Source: Opisthocomus hoazin
Taxonomy: Eukaryota; Chordata; Aves; Opisthocomiformes; Opisthocomidae
Assembly (NCBI RefSeq): GCF_030867145.1
Contig: NC_134443.1
Coordinates: 868,001-932,000 of the forward strand
Reading direction: 5' to 3'
DNA length: 64,000 nt
In this document: piece after piece, positions 63,390-64,000 of the stretch
Layout of the letters: each line of letters begins with the position of its first letter
Position numbering within the stretch: the first letter of the stretch is position 1
Program-made: the position numbers and the translations under genes
The notes under the pieces: model-generated
The model's input: only the letters and a program-made list of their open reading frames with translations
Told to the model about the DNA's origin: nothing
The model's database searches: none

Positions 63390-63557
63390 GTGGAGCAGGA
63401 GCCGCCGCCATTTTGGTTTCGCTGCCTCGGCTCGGAGCAGGGCCGGAGCGGCGGCCGGTCGGTGCGGGTCCCGCCCTGGCCCCGTCCGCGCGGGCGGCCG
63501 GGGGGATGCGGCGCGGAGGAGCCCGTGCTCGGCCCCGGCCGTGTTGTCGCTGACACG
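63390..63557 (+). other. ASH1L: Probable ASH1L first (noncoding) exon
   Basis: The + strand half of the island contains GCCGCCGCCATTTT (63,401-63,414), the reverse of a YY1 AAAATGGCGGC site, and a good splice donor ACG/GTGAGG after 63,557. In mouse and human the gene next to DAP3 and divergent from it is ASH1L, a histone H3K36 methyltransferase whose first exon is noncoding. No ASH1L protein sequence lies in the window, so the identity rests on synteny only. Confidence 0.5.
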
Positions 63558-64000
63558 GTGAGGAGCGGGCGGGCGAGCGGGCGGCGGGCGGGGACTGGGA
63601 CCGCCTCAGGCCCGGAGCCCGGGGGGAGGGGAGCCCGGCCGGGGAGCCGCCGCGGGGGCCGCCCCGCCCCGCACCGGCGCCGAAGCGCGCGCTGCCCGCC
63701 GCCCCCGCTGCCCGGTATCCCCGGCGGGGCGGCGGCGGGGGATCCCCGGCGGGCGGGGGAGGGGGGGGGGGGGCGGCAGGGCCCGCAGCGGAGCGGTGGG
63801 GACCCCGCAGGGCCGTGGCGGGGCGCGGGGCGGGGGATCCCTGACAGGCGGGCCCGCGCCGGGCGGGGGCGGGGGCTCCCTGACAGCCGGGCCCGCGCCG
63901 GGCGGGCGGGAGGCGGGGGATCCCCGGCGGCGGGAGCGGTGCCCGCGGGCCGCCCCGAGCCCTGCGGGGTGGCGGGAGCCCGGCGGCCGCGTGGGGCCGG

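Larger units (their letters stand above)
62450..64000. promoter_or_regulatory. CpG island, divergent DAP3/ASH1L promoter
   Basis: Dense CpG and G/C homopolymer sequence up to the window end, with a - strand donor (63,218) and a + strand donor (63,557) only 340 bp apart, the signature of a bidirectional promoter. Short GGGCC repeats at 63,130-63,160 and GAGCT repeats just after lie in the - strand 5' intron side. Confidence 0.75.

Noticed and set aside
62202-63556. Frames of 188-310 codons on both strands
   Set aside because: CpG-island artefacts around the DAP3 5' end; none splices into a known protein.

Overview
The window looks like a gene-dense, GC-rich piece of a bird genome, probably a microchromosome. 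Evidence: chicken-repeat-1 (CR1) LINE 3' ends with ATTCTGTG-type tails, short introns (many of 70-100 bp in one gene), several CpG islands, GC-rich minisatellites, and four complete orthologues of vertebrate genes in the order found at mammalian 1q22 (human) and the mouse equivalent. The species cannot be named from this.

Layout. 1-4,455: no recognisable gene; it holds a 34-bp tandem repeat (2,923-3,126) and an old solo LTR (3,430-4,136). 4,456-15,873 (- strand): SYT11, four coding exons and a 2.7-kb 3' UTR. 15,874-16,529: CpG-island promoter shared head to head with GON4L, carrying three YY1-type motifs. 16,530-46,440 (+ strand): GON4L, 31 coding exons, 2,245 codons from the conserved start; its first intron carries an antisense CR1 and a 14-bp minisatellite. 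46,350-50,029 (- strand): MSTO1, 14 compact exons, tail to tail with GON4L so that the two 3' ends overlap. 50,030-50,240: MSTO1 promoter with a 91-bp-spaced tandem duplication and two NRF-1-type palindromes. 50,241-63,330 (- strand): DAP3 (mitoribosomal protein mS29), 12 coding exons, one 5' noncoding exon, and an intron with minor-spliceosome (U12) features. 63,330-64,000: CpG island and first noncoding exon of a + strand gene, ASH1L by synteny.

How the genes relate. SYT11 is a neuronal vesicle/membrane protein, GON4L a nuclear corepressor, MSTO1 a mitochondrial-dynamics factor, and DAP3 a mitochondrial ribosome GTP-binding protein. There is no operon-like logic, but two mitochondrial genes (DAP3, then MSTO1) lie head to tail about 200 bp apart, and the two outer boundaries are divergent CpG-island promoters. 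Exon joins were worked out by eye from splice sites and reading phase; each set gives an intact frame of expected length (SYT11 429, GON4L 2,245, MSTO1 544, DAP3 397 residues). I found no CRISPR, no confident tRNA or rRNA gene and no new multi-gene system; the best finds are regulatory and splicing features.
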